Assembly (NCBI GenBank): GCA_039707465.1
Contig: CM077645.1
Coordinates: 167,477,503 to 167,541,502, forward strand
Length of the DNA stretch: 64,000 bases
From: Rhabdophis nuchalis
Taxonomy: Eukaryota; Chordata; Lepidosauria; Squamata; Natricidae
Direction: 5' to 3'
This document shows positions 1 through 14,012 of the stretch, one piece after another. Under the pieces are notes generated by a model. That model ran no database searches. It had not been told where the DNA came from and saw only the letters and a program-made list of their open reading frames with translations. A program made the position numbers and the translations under genes. Positions within the stretch are counted from its first letter, which is position 1; every line of letters begins with the position of its first letter.

Positions 1-218
1 GCACTAATAAAAATCAAAGCAATAAATAAGGCAAAAACATTAAATCAGTGCTGTTTCAGTGTCCTACCGAGGCCTGAAACCTGACTGAAGGGAATCCATA
101 TATTTCACTTCTCCCAGGGTCCTCTGAATTTGTACCCTGACTGCCTCAATTTTTTTAAATTGTCCAAAATGGTCGGGTCTAATGAGGGCTTCTTGAAAAG
201 GGACAGGCTATCACCTCT

Positions 219-262
219 GGGATGCGGTGGCTGAGTGGCAAAGATGCTGAGCTTGTTGTACA
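219..262 (+). mobile_element. Fragment of Sauria SINE (5' tRNA-like head)
   Basis: GATGCGGTGGCTGAGTGGC with AAGATGCTGAGCTTG matches the head of the two longer Sauria SINE copies at 31198 and 34088. The body is missing. Confidence 0.5.
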
Positions 263-928
263 AAGTTGTGCCAGGCCATTTTCCAAGCTTCCTGTTTCCC
301 TTTCTCTTTTTTCTTTCCCCTTATCTGAAATTCCTAATCCTGTAAAGGCATATGTTGGGTCCTCTTTTATTTTTTATTATTTTGTTTTACAGCAGTGCTT
401 CATAATGTTGGAAACGTCTTTGGTTCAAAACTGAACCAAAGACAGTTTTAAAACTGGAAGTGCAGATGGACAATGCAAATTTCACTTTACACCATACAGA
501 TCATTCAGTCACACCCATACCCACTCACTATGGGATCCATGGGTGGAATGCCTCTGATAGGATGTCTATCCATTCTCTCTTTGAAACCGCTAGCAAAGAG
601 AATCCACCACTGCATGTGAAATCTTGTTCCACATGTTAGACTGATTTTAATAAGGGCTAGAAAATATTAATATTGTCAGTCTGTTTTGAGAAAGTTATTA
701 AGAAATCTAGTGATGTCAGCAACAATGAAAAAACAAGGCAAGGGTTTGCCCAATAATATTGAAGCAGGAAATCAAGTTTTCCTTGTGAATTTTGTGGAAG
801 CATATTGGATTTTCTTAAGTGTTATAGATCTAATTTAGATCTTGATCCCATTCTTTATTATCCTCAAGTATAACAATTGTTAAAAAACTGGATTTTGTTA
901 ATTTTTCTGTTTTATATGAAAATGATTG

Positions 929-931
929 ATT

Positions 932-979
<48 letters not shown>

Positions 980-1040
980 CCTCCCTCCCTCCCTCCCTCC
1001 CTCGCTCCCTCGCTCCCTCCCTCCCTCCCCCTCTCTCTCT
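929..1040. repeat. (CT)n/(CCCT)n microsatellite abutting a PIEZO2 splice acceptor
   Basis: About 110 bp of pure pyrimidine apart from two CG interruptions (CTCTCT..., CCCTCCCT..., CTCTCT), ending 7 bp before exon a. It doubles as that exon's polypyrimidine tract. Confidence 0.95.
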
Positions 1041-1047
1041 CCAATAG

Positions 1048-1230
1048 GTTACAATAGTGATAAAGTATTTTTTCCAGTTTGGATTCTTCCCTTGGAATAA
1101 ACAATTAGAACTAAAAAAAGATAGACCTTATTTTGCTCCTAATATCATTGGCATTGAGAAGAAAGAGGGTTATGTGCACTACGACCTTGTTCAACTACTT
1201 GCTTTGTTTTTCCATCGGTCCATTTTAAAG
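1048..1230 (+). CDS. PIEZO2: PIEZO2 exon a (first in window)
   Basis: 61 codons, phase 0 at both ends (...SILK|gtatat). Encodes blade sequence with the [10 protein letters not shown] and [16 protein letters not shown] stretches typical of Piezo. The acceptor is ccaatag, and its pyrimidine tract is the end of a CT/CCCT microsatellite. Confidence 0.93.
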
Positions 1231-4200
1231 GTATATTTTTGTTTGTTATTTTGTTTTGGAGACAAAATAGTAAAACTATCAGCATGTATACCTTCCAGCC
1301 ACCTGACTTCCATTCTTTCCGTTTTTAATAAAACAGTGGTCCACTATACCCAAAAAGAATAACTTACTTCATGCTTGCTTCAAAAATGCACAAAGGTACC
1401 TACTTCCTTTTATTGGAAAGCAGCTCTATGCAAGGGTTCTTGAATTATTCAGAGGTTTCATGCTCAATTTATCTCTTAATCTCAGTGCTGAGTCTATGGA
1501 AAGGGTTTATATTCTCTAATTTTCATAGTTAAGTCCTTTGCCTTTCTCAATTACTAAAGAAACCTCTGAAGATAAGCATTTTACTCTCTCCCAGTGTTGT
1601 AAAAAGCAGCTCTATCAGGTTGGGCAAGAAGAATGTGTCCCTCAGCTGAGAAAAATATTTGTAAATGTGTCTTTGTGTGCATATGGTATGTATATGAATG
1701 AGTGTGTAGAAATGAGTGAGGACAACAGATCCTTGAGGCCAGACTTCAGTCACCTAGTGATTGTCTGACCCTTCCCTAAAGGTCACAGCACACCATTTCA
1801 ACTATAATCATCCCACATACTTTCAAATCCAGGAAAATTAAACAGCATTTCTCAAAATAAAAATTGAATATAACACAGAAGTTATTAAAATGAAATTCTT
1901 TTTGTAATAATGTTATCAGAGGTTAGATGACAAGACTAAAGCCAAAGCTTTGTATGTCGTGAAACAATATCCAAAACACTCAATATCTAACTATAACAAA
2001 TAATACCAATAACTCTGAAGATACCTTGATGTTGTTCTCTTTTAGTGTCATGGATTATGGGATGATGAAGATGGAGGAGACAGTGGGAGTAGTAAAGATG
2101 ACTCAGATGATGAGTTGGCTGAATCATATAGAAGAGATTCAGCTGACTCTTTGACGTCAGTCAATTTGGCAGCATCTGTCGAATCCATACATGTCCATTT
2201 CCCAGAACAGCAAACCGCCATCCGCAGGAAAAGTTCAAGCAGTGGCTCGCATTTATCACAGAGATCCAGCTTCTCCTCTCACCGTTCAAAGAGAGGTATG
2301 ACAGGTGGCATCAGGATTCTAAACTGGCCTGTTTTGTATTTGCCTAAGCTTTTCTTTCAAGAAAGAAAGTAGCAAAGAATAACCATTAAATCATAAGCAA
2401 CAATGACCCTTATATTAAAGAAAGCTAAGTTTTTATTGTTATTACTAGCTGTACCCGCCATGTGTTGCTGTGACCAAGTTTGGTTAAATGAAAAGGTTTT
2501 CCCACAACGACCCCCTTCCTCTCTGCCTGTTTCCCCTTCTCCCTCCCCTCCCTCTCTTACCCTACCTACCTACCTACTGTATTTCTACCCCCTCTCTCTC
2601 TATATCCCTCTACCTATCTACCTACTATATTTTCCCTCTACCTACCTACCTACCTACTGTATTTATCCCTCTATCCCTCTATCTACTTATCTACTTACCT
2701 ATCTACATACCTAGAGCTAGAGGAGAGAGAGGCTGCTGACTTGGCAGCGGCCTTGTGGGAGGGGGGAGTTGGCTGAGGGGGAGGAGCGGTGGTGGCGGAG
2801 AGGCTGCTGACTTGGCAGTGGCCTTGTGTGTGGGGGGAGTTGGTGGAGGGAGGAGCGGTGGCAGCGTTGCCAGAGGCGAGGTGGGAGGGGCCGGAAGGAG
2901 GCAGGTGAGCAAGTGAGGAAAACACACAGAAGAGCTGCAGTTGTACATTTGTGTGGCATGTACCTGGCACCAGTGTGCCATTCACATGATCTGTACGTAT
3001 CATTGGTCCTGCACTTTTCAGGAATGTTGTGTGAAAATTTGGTGCCGATCGGTACAGTAGTTTTGGAGATTAGCGGTTTTGAACAAATTCATAGTTACAT
3101 TTTTATTTATATAGATTATATGTTGACCTATTATTTGCTTTGAAGAACTATTTTCTCCCTATCCTATGTATGCCACAAACCTGACATTATTTTAGGCAAA
3201 TAATAAAAACATTGTAATGTTAGAAGAAAAAAGGATATTTCTTGTTAAGAATATATTTAAGTAGCTGTAATTTAAGTAGCATTTTTATTTTTAAGATATT
3301 TGTTCTGTTTTAAAATTCATAAGATGCCTGAATTATATCTTAAAAGGTAATCTAGGAATTTTAACATCAATGCAGAACTCCCTACCTTAAAGTAAGTTTT
3401 ATCTCCCTGACAATATTTTTAAAGGATATTATGCTATAAAATTACTTATATAAATTTACAGTTTAAGGTTTATATATTATTCTAAATGTATAGAAGAGAT
3501 CAAGTTTACTATAGTGATTAAAGCACCACACCAGAATCTAGATAACTGTGAATTCTAGTCATCTTTTAGGCATGAAAAACTTGTGGGTGACTTTAGGTAG
3601 CTTTCTCAGCCTAACCCGCCTTAAAGGATTGTTGTTGGGATATAACAGGAGGAGGAAGGAATATTAGGTATATTTGCCCCCTTAAGTTATCTTTAAAAAG
3701 TCAGTTTGAAATAACATGAAATAACTTTAGAACTACAATGTGAAACCCTGGTGCTCTCTGAGCTTGGTTGTTATTTACCAACATTTCATTATCCAATCAA
3801 GTCACATCTAATATACTTATATACTGCTCAGTAGAGCTTTACAGCATTCTGTGGGCAGTTTATAATGACAGCATCATGCCCCCAACAGTCTGACTCCTCA
3901 TTTTACTGACCTTGGAAGGTTGAGTCAACCTTGAGCCCCATCCGGCTCAAATTCCAAACTACAGGCAGAGTTAGCCTGCAATACTGTATTCTAAACTCTG
4001 TGCCACCAGGGTTCATTTTAGAATTAAAAGTTTTCTGTTCCGTAGTTGCTGAATAATGTGAAGGAAAGGTGGATTTTCAAGACAATAGAATGCATCAGCA
4101 TGTTTTTGCCTTTTTCGTCTTCATTACAAGTTAAAATGATCCCAAGCACAGGAGTAATAATAACCTGAGAGTGATTTTCTGTTTGTTTTGTTTGATAAAA

Positions 4201-7200
4201 AGGAATTCATCTTTTGTTTCACATTTTGATTCTTGCTTTTTCTTATTCATTGCAGTTTAAAGGAATCTATTTTTTCCAAGTGTGGAAAAAGAAAAAGGAT
4301 ATGCAGACCCAGATTTTTTTCCCCTTTTCTTTTGAGTGTTCCCTTAGAAATGCAATAATTCTTGCTCCACTTGTCTTTTCAGGAAGTACCAGCACACGCA
4401 ACAGTAGTCAAAAAGGAAGCAGTGTGTCGAGCATAAAAAGGAAGTCAAAAAAAGAGCTTCTGATGGAAAAACTGCGAGAACAATTTATCATCGCAAAGGC
4501 ATTTACAATTAAAAAGTGAGTGATTACACATATTAGATTTATTGAAATAAATGTTGAATCCAGAACATTTTCAAAATGTTCTAGGATTGAAGAAGAAGCC
4601 AGAAGGAAATCTGTATCCATTTTATGACACTAATGAACTCCAGACCATCACTGATTGCTAAGGCAGACCTATATGCTTGATTGCCATATAGCAAGAAAAG
4701 ATTTCAGGAAAATGGGCAACAAATTTTTTTCCATTCAGTGTATTAGGGATACATTCCAATACTAAATCACTAAGACTTCAATTACCTTATTTCCTTCGTT
4801 CTTTTCTTCTTTCCTCCCTTCCTTCTTTCCTTCCAGCAGTAAATATAAACAGTCCACCACCAAACTATTATTTTAAGGTTATCTAACAACATTAATAAAT
4901 CTTCTTCTACATATATGAAGAATCTATCAGGCATCTATAGGGGTATCAAGTTTCTAACATCCCTATTCCATATCAAGGCTTGAAGTTCTTTTTTTTTATA
5001 TGAAAAAAGTTTTATTGGTTTTTATAAATTTTACATACAAAAGGTAAGGGTAAGATGTGAAAAGACATTTTGAGAACTTTCTCGTCGAGGTCATTGACTC
5101 CATCTGAGTCTTCATGCACAAAATAGATATTTCAGTTATACATTCATACTACAAAGTGGACAGTTATAATAAAAGAACAGTGCTAGCAAACGTGCTTAAA
5201 CATCCAAACAACATAGTATTATACTAAAAAGTCATTTTTGAGATCTAAGTCTCTTGGCAATTGTATCTTCTTCCCCCTGGCCCCCAGCGGGCGGAGCAGC
5301 AGCCGCCTCTGCTCCCCCATTGTCATCTTCAAGGGTTAAGGAATGTTTTTCAAGAAAGGCTTGCGCCTCTGCAATTGTTTTAATTCTTACTCTTCCCCCT
5401 TCCCAAAACACCAACATTCCCTCCGGCATCACTCACTTAAACCAGACCCCCCTTTTAAATAATCTTTTGGACAAGAAGGAATACTTCCTTCTTATCTCTC
5501 TAATCTTCTTCGGGACCTATTTCAAGATGGTGATCTCTTTCTGTTGATAAATTAGGGGGTTGTCTCTCTGCGCCCTCAATATCCTTTCCCTTGTCGACCT
5601 TCTAACAAATTTAATATGTATCTCTCTAGGCACTTCATTTATCCTGGCATATGCTGAATTTATTCTATAAATCAAATCAATGTCACCCCTTAATTCTTCC
5701 TTAGGATTGTGTAGGTAATCTGCTAAAATTGTGCTCATTAAATCTTGTAAATCTTCTGCACTGTCCTCAGGAACGTTCTGAAATCTTAAAAAATATGTCA
5801 TTCTTTCGAAATCCATCCTAGACATATGACCAGTTAAATCACTAATTTCATTATTAATACTTTTAAGCTCCCCCTTTGCCCCACCCAGCCCCACCTCCAG
5901 CTCATCAGTCTTTTGTGAATTTTCCATTAATTTATTCTGTACCTCCAAAAGTTCTAATTTAGAACTGACTTGATCTTTTCTCATTTCCTTGATCTCTCTC
6001 ACCAAGGTTGCAAGCGTTTCTTCGACAGCTGTTAATCTTGCATCTGTTTCAGGTTTTTCAGATAACATTGAGGTGATTTTAGGTTGATGTTGGTTTTTTG
6101 AAGCCATGGTGAAAAAGTTTATTCCTGTGGGGAGATATTAGCGGAGCAAGAAGAAGCAGTCCAGTAAGCAAATTTATAGATGTTACCAAATCAAAGTCCT
6201 GAGAGAATCCACAATAATACAGTCCTGAAAAGTAAGAAGGCACTTCAAGGGAAGGATCAATTAATCAAACAAAACATTAGGTAGTAGAAAGGAGAGACAA
6301 TCCCATTCTCAGGAAAGTGTCGGCAATCATCTGTAATTAGTGTCTCAGGAGAACAAAGGAACGCCATCTAAGGCTTGAAGTTCTTTGCTTGCTTTAAAAT
6401 ATATGTGCTGGAAAAAATGAAATATCCTAAAACAAAGGAAGCTAATTTGTTATTTGATAATTTAGATATCTGGAGATACAACTCAAAAAATGTGCTGGCT
6501 CCTGCAGCCACCAGCACACTATACAAACAGCTTGGTAAATTCCCCATTATTTGGCTGCTTACTTTCTTGTAATCCCTTCCTCTCCAATCTCTGCTTTGCA
6601 AGGAGAAAAAAAACCACAAGTTAGGCACAAGTCAACACTTACTGACTGTAACGGCAATCATGTGACTCCAAAAGTTATAAACGATTGTAAACTTTGAATG
6701 GTTGCTTAATGAATGGTTGATAGGTGAGGATTATCTGTACATTGATTAGGATCAGATCAATTGCATGTTTTTACTAAAATGAATTCTGTTGTATAGTTGC
6801 CTCTACCATTGGAGACAGGAATAGATTAAGAGTGAAGACAACCAAGGCCTCCATATTGTGCTTCATACAGTATCTGTGGGGCAAAAAATGAAAACCTAAG
6901 CATGTGATTTCCCCACAAAAATTACTTTGTAACAATGACAGTGACTTTATATTATTTCAGGGCACTTCAAATATATCTGCCCATCAGACAGTTTTTCTAC
7001 AATCTTATCCACCCAGAATACAGTGCCGTAACAGATGTTTATGTCCTGATGTTCCTAGCTGATACTGTGGACTTCATTATCATTGTCTTTGGATTCTGGG
7101 CTTTTGGGGTATGTTAATAAGAATTGATGTGCTTGAGTAAAAGTACTTATTTTTATAACTATTATATTTTTATAAGAAATAATTTTGCTTCCTCTGTTTT

Positions 7201-10200
7201 CTTTCTATTTTCTTCGCAGAAACATTCCGCAGCAGCAGATATTACTTCTTCATTATCAGAAGACCAAGTCCCAGGGGCCTTTTTAGTGATGGTACTAATT
7301 CAGTTTGGAACCATGGTGGTAGATCGGGCACTGTACCTGAGAAAAACAGTCATGGGGAAAGTCATCTTTCAGGTTATCCTTGTTTTCGGCATACACTTTT
7401 GGATGTTCTTTATCTTGCCCATTGTGACAGAAAGGTAAGAGTATTGTATTTAAATGATTTTATTTGTTATTTTTTATGACATCTTTATTACATTCTTTAA
7501 AAGTGACCTTTTCATCTGCATAATGATAAAATGCATCTCTTATGAATGATTGTATTGAACAAATGAAAAAGGTAATAGATGTGAAAAGAAATGAGTTTAG
7601 CTTTACCACATTTAAATAATATCAAAAGTATTCATTTTATGAAAGGCATATCAAAATGTATTTGTTTTCTTGATGTCTGTTTTGTGTTATAGGAAATTTA
7701 GTCAAAACACAGTTGCCCAGCTTTGGTATTTTGTGAAATGTATATATTTTGGATTATCGGCATATCAGATACGTTGTGGCTATCCAACTCGTGTACTTGG
7801 CAATTTCCTCACAAAAAGTTATAATTATGTAAATCTGTTTTTATTCCAAGGGTAAGTCTCTGAGTCTGGTATAATATGTCTTTTTTTCTTTACAGTTCCA
7901 TTTTTTTATTTATAATTTCTTACTATTTTTATATTGCACTTCACCAAGGTTGACTCATAACAAAATCATATTATCATGCCACCTTAATGTTTTCTTTAGT
8001 TTGGAAACGCTATATTATTTGATAATATGAATTAGATAGACACCATTAAATTTATGCTTGATCATGAAAGTAATTTAAATTCATAAATGGACCTATTGTA
8101 ACACTTGTGTATATACTTCTACTCAGAAGTAAAAAGGAAACACTTTTTTGAACAAAATCTTCTCATTTCTTATATGGGAGAAGAAAAAATAGGAGCATCA
8201 TACTCTTCTTGTACAGAAAGTTTTAGAAAATTATCGTAGACAAATGGAACATTTTAGCTTCTTCCTGATGCATGAATGGTGTTAGAACTAAATTGTAGAT
8301 CATCCTATATCTACATAAATGTTCTAAACATTTAAATAAATCTATTTCCTTTTTTCTGGAGGATTATTACAGTAAATTGGGGAAATAATGCCTCCAAAAG
8401 TGGTAGTGATGATCTGGGGGTTCTTTAGAAACCACAAAATGGAAGGCTTGGACTGCAAGAAGTCACAAAATGGAAGGTGTGAACTGCATTTGACTCATGC
8501 AATGAAAACCACAGAATGGGGGGGTTGGGGCTGGGAGGCACCGTTTTGCGGTGGTTCTCGTCCTACCTCTCTGGTCGGTCGCAATATGTGTTGGCAGGGG
8601 GGCAGAGGTCGGCCTCGAGGCCCCTCATATGTGGGGTTCCTCAGGGGTCGGTCCTCTCGCCCCTACTGTTCAACACATATATGAAGCCGCTGGGTGAGAT
8701 CATCCGTGGTTTTGGGGTGGGATATCATCTGTACGCTGATGATACTCAGTTGTACATATCCACCCCAGACCATCCCAATGATGCCGTCGAGGTTATGTCC
8801 CGGTGCTTGGAGGCCGTACGGATCTGGATGGGTAGTAACAAACTCAAGCTCAACCCGTCCAAGACTGAGTGGCTGTGGCTTCCGGCGCCCCGATTCAGCC
8901 AGATTATTCCAACTCTGGCCATTGGGGGTGAAACACCGCCCCCCGTGGAGAGGGCGCGCAATTTGGGTGTCCTCCTGGACTCCCGGCTGTCTATGGAAGA
9001 TCATGTGGCAGCCGTGGCCAGGGGGGCGTTTCATCAGGTACGCCTGATGCGCCAATTGCACCCCTTACTGGACCGGGGTGCCTTACGCACAGTCACTCAA
9101 GCACTCGTTACCTCTCAACTCGACTACTGTAATGCTCTCTACATGGGGCTTCCCTTGAGGTGCACCCGAAAGCTGCAGCTAGTCCAGAATGCAGCCGCGC
9201 GGGTGATTACAGGAGCGCCTAGACACTCCCACATAACACCTATCCTGCGCGAGCTGCACTGGCTTCCTGTGGTCTTTCGGGTGCGCTTCAAGGTTTTAAC
9301 GACCATCTTTAAAGCGCTCCATGGCTCGGGGCCTAGTTACATGCGAGACCGCCTCCTGCCCCATACATCCCTCAGACCGATACGCTCCCACAGAGAGGGC
9401 CTCCTCAGGGTGCCGTTGGCTGGACAATGCCGACTGGCGATACCCAGGGGAAGAGCCTTCTCTGTGGCGGGACCAGCCCTTTGGAACGACTTACCCCCTG
9501 AACTCCGCACCATCTCCGACCTCCGCCTCTTCCGCAAGTGTCTGAAGACACATCTATTCCATCTAGCCGGCCTAGCATAACCTCCATTACTGACTCCTAG
9601 ATAGTTTTAAATTTGGGTTTTTTAATTCGGTTTTAGCACAGGATTTATTAGAATATGTTTTTTAAATTTTTTATTATGTTTTGTATGTATTTTAACATTC
9701 CTGTGCGCCGCCCTGGGTCCTCTTGGAGAAGGGCGGGGTATAAATATAATAAATAGAAAAAAAAATAGAAATAGAATATCTCAAACTAAAACTGATTTTT
9801 CTTCTTTGGTAGGTTCCGCCTAGTCCCTTTCTTGACTGAATTGAGGGCAGTTATGGACTGGGTTTGGACAGATACCACATTAAGTCTTTCCAGTTGGATC
9901 TGTGTTGAAGATATTTATGCTCATATATTCATTTTAAAGTGCTGGCGAGAATCAGAAAAAGTAAGAAATTTATTTAAGGATGTATTTTTTCTTTGCAATC
10001 TTAAAATTAGGGAAAAGTTCACCATTGTCAAAGAGAAATATTTCTCATCTATCCGAATTAGGTTAATAGTGTTTTGAACTTCCTAGAATTGATGGGATTG
10101 CAGTATTAATCTCATTTTTTACCTCCATTCACAGACACTTGTTTTTGTGTATTTCTGTTTCTGTGAATTTCTATATACATGTATGCAGGTTCAAGAGCAT

Positions 10201-12812
10201 AGGAAAAAATGATTCTTTTAAAAAAGCAGAACTGATAGAATGCAAAAATATTTATTATATGCAATCAATATATAATAAATATATAATTGTTCAAAGAAAA
10301 CTTCAGCTTTATTTAGTCCATGAGAAAGTAGCTTATAACTGAAATTGAGCCTAGTCAATATAACTTCATAACTTTCTCAGAAATAATTTCTGGATGCACC
10401 ACTATGGTACCAAGTAAGAGTGTTTTAGAACCTTTGTCAGTGAGACATTCTCCTGGAAGACCAGGATAAAGATCAGAGCTAAAACTACTAGGGCTTTGTA
10501 TGTAACACTTGGATTCTGTTGAGATTTTTAAATGAACAATTTTATTTTTTTCCCATTAGGAAAGCAGTATATAGTGCAGAAGTGTGGGTTGTGATGACAT
10601 CCAGGCTGCTGGGCTATGTGCTACAGAATAGATACATTAAAAGTACACCTATTGGTGCTACAACCTGTAGCATTAGTTTGAGAAGAAGTTTAATTTTCCT
10701 CAGTGACTGTTCATTAATACAATTGCAATCGGTTATTTGAATGAAAAATAAGAATAAGATCTTTCGGTTTCTACAATTTTCTATCATTCCTATGGATCTG
10801 AAATCTGTAGCTACTGTGAAATAGTGCTTTTCATTGGAATGTTGTTTAGGCAAACTATTTATTCTAAATTAACATTTTTCTAAGCACTATAGTATGAAAA
10901 AAATATTATTTTTCATACTTTGTTTAATTTACTTTTCCAAAATTTCGAACAAGCTTTTTCATCCACTTCTGAACCCTGCTAACATTGATGATAGAAAATT
11001 CAGAAGTTTTCAATCAAATTCCAGAAGTTATGTATATGTTGAACCCCTGAATTATAAGACCTTTATAAGAATTCTGATATAGGACTCCTTTGGCAGTTTC
11101 TCCAAAAAATCATTTTGTAATATAGGCTTTATCGGTCTAAGCTCTCTTTGTTAGCTGACCCCAGACACTAAGAGCTGCTTGAATTTCAGTGTTGCTTCTT
11201 ATGGCAGATCTTGCATGAAGAATTAAGAAATATACTTTGCTATTTCTAGTATGTGATATCAGTTACAGCCTTCCTGAGAATACAGATTTCATTGTCAATG
11301 TCTGCTTGCTATACTAAAGTTTTATTGGGAAAAAACATTAGACAATGTGCTTTTATACAATGACATTTACTATTGAATTCACTGTTCCTTTACAAGGACT
11401 ATTTACCCGCCCTATCTCAGTTATAGTCATTTGGATAATTCTAAATATTTAGTGTGGTTTGACAAGAAATGATGGCATCCCATTATAATAAGGATGTCAC
11501 ATATAAATACAGATTAAAGTTGAAATACATGGAAGATGTAGTTTAAAAAATTAATGGGTTTTATCTCTTTTCAATGGGAAGAAAAACACATATGCATTTA
11601 TTTGCTTATTTGCTTTTTTATCTCTTTTTGCAGCGATATCCCCAACCAAGGGGCCAGAAGAAAAAGAAAGTTGTGAAGTATGGAATGGGTGGCATGATTA
11701 TTGTCTTGCTGATATGCATAGTGTGGTTCCCGCTGCTCTTCATGTCTCTAATTAAATCTGTTGCAGGTGTCACAAATAGGCCTCTTGATGTATCCATCAC
11801 AATAACTTTAGGAGGTTACCAGGTACAAACTGTGAAAATGTCATGGGTTATTTTCTTTCATACGCTAACATTTATTATAGACTTAAATTTCAGCAAAAAA
11901 AAGCATTGATGTATATTTACTGAAAGGTATCCATAGTGCCTACAACTTTTATGTTCTTTTCCAGCCTATTTTTACAATGAGTGCCCAGCAAAGTCAACTA
12001 AAAAATATGACAAGTAAAGAATATTCAGACTTCTTCAGATCATTTAATAAGGATACTGTAAGTATTTCTTTAATAGTACTATAAAAATAGTATTAATATA
12101 ATAATGGCAAGCAATTGTGGAAGCATTCAATAGTTAAAAATACCATTGTGACTATGTTATTTATTTAATACTCCATTTGTATTGACATTCTGAGCGTATC
12201 CATGAATTCATCTGTAAATCCAGTTAATCTCAGTGCTTAATAATATGTAAAGGAGGTAGCACTAAATGTATCTTCATCTGTATTTGGATGTGTGTTATAC
12301 CCCAGCATCTGCACCTTTCTGTGTACAAGTAGAGGCAAACATGAACAAAAGCTTAGTACTTGCACTAGCACATATGTGAACACACATGCTTCAAATATTA
12401 CACACAAAGGCGTATCTGAAATGGCCATTTTAAATCACCTAGTAATTAAAGCTTGTCTCTTTAAGTAGCTGCTCTGTTGTAAAATGGGAATGCTGAACTT
12501 CTCATGTTGAAAAATATTTCACTCATTTTCTGTAAACTGGAACTAGTTAATCAGTTACTGTGTTTCCCTGAAAATAAGACAGGGTCTTATTTTCTTTTGA
12601 CTCCCCCCGAAATAGGCAGTTGGCCTTATTTTTGGGGAGGTCTTATTATTTTTTGAGGTGCATGAGGCAACGAGCGTGGTCACTTCATGGCTGCTGCTGT
12701 GTTGCAATATATTTGGGGAATGCTTATTTTCAGGGGAGGGTTTATTTTAGCGCATGCGCTCAAAACCCCAATTGGGCTAGGAAGGTCTTATTTTCAGGGA
12801 AACAGGGTACAT

Positions 12813-12844
<32 letters not shown>

Positions 12845-13979
12845 TTAATTTCTATCCCGCTCTCTCTCCCCAAGGGGACTCGAGGCGGGGCACAGGCAAT
12901 TAAAAATACAAATAGACCACAAACAAATACAAAATACAAAGTTAAAAATAAATTAAATAAATCCTGCGCTAAAACCCATAACTAAACTAAAAATTACCCC
13001 TAAAAAACCCTGACCTAAAAAGAGACTACCCAAGGCCGGCCAGACGAAAAAAGTGCGTCTTTAATTTTAAGCGGAAGGAGCGGAGGTCCGTGGTTGTCCT
13101 GATATCGGGGGGAAGGTCATTCCAGAGGGCTGGGCCCGCCACAGAGAAGGCCCTTCCCCTGGGCGTCGCCCGCTGACAAAGTCTAGTGGACGGCACCCGG
13201 AGAAGTCCCTCTCTGTGGGAGCGAATCGGCCGTGAGGATGTATGGGGCAGGATCCGATCCCGCAGGTAGCTTATGATGTTCTCATGCTTTTGAGAGAAAA
13301 GGAGAAAATAAAAGAAAATTTGTCTCAGCTAGCTGGTTTCATGTTTTTCTAATAGTGGCTCTCCCTCACAGAATATAGAGTATTGTACTTTGAAGTCCTC
13401 TGACCATGTAGTTAATTGGCATACAATATTTCTGGTTTTTGTCCATTCTGCCGTTCTATGTGCAATGTATCCCTTTATTCTTTCATGATCTTTTCCACTG
13501 CTTATCTCTTCTTTGAGTAATGAAACTTTTGATGGAACAGTTCTATAGACAACAAATAGAGATAATTTCTTTCTCTTATTTTTTTTAAAGGGTGCTTTAC
13601 AGTTTCTAGAAAACTATGCGATAGAAGATATAACAGTGGCTCAGCTAGAAGGCAGTTCAAATTCCTTATGGACCATCAGCCCTCCTAGCAGAAAAAATAT
13701 GATAAAAGAGCTCAAGGAAGATAATCCTGATTTCTCTTTGGTTATTTCATGGAACATTCAAAGGTACATAATTGATAATATAGCGGCATATCACTTTTTT
13801 ATCTGGATATGAAAATTGTTAAAAGTAAAATATGGTAAAGATTATTGATTGGAATAATCTCTTTTATATAAAGAATAGCAATAATCATAGGCCTGGACAT
13901 CATGTAGCAAAAGTGATAAAGTTCAGTATTAAAATAATTAGCACTGAAAGAATGTGGAACACACCAGCAGTGTGAGATA

Positions 13980-14012
<33 letters not shown>

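Larger units (their letters stand above)
1..1047. other. PIEZO2 intron (part)
   Basis: No exon is recognised in this AT-rich intron. It holds a short SINE fragment near 219 and ends in a CT-rich microsatellite. Confidence 0.6.

Noticed and set aside
2403..2739. Leu/Pro/Tyr-rich frames on the + strand
   Set aside because: Generated by the CTAC/CCCT microsatellite, not by coding constraint.
10561..10740. Possible extra PIEZO2 exon after cccattag
   Set aside because: Exon g joins h directly in phase 0 with a protein sequence matching the family; this open stretch has no Piezo similarity.
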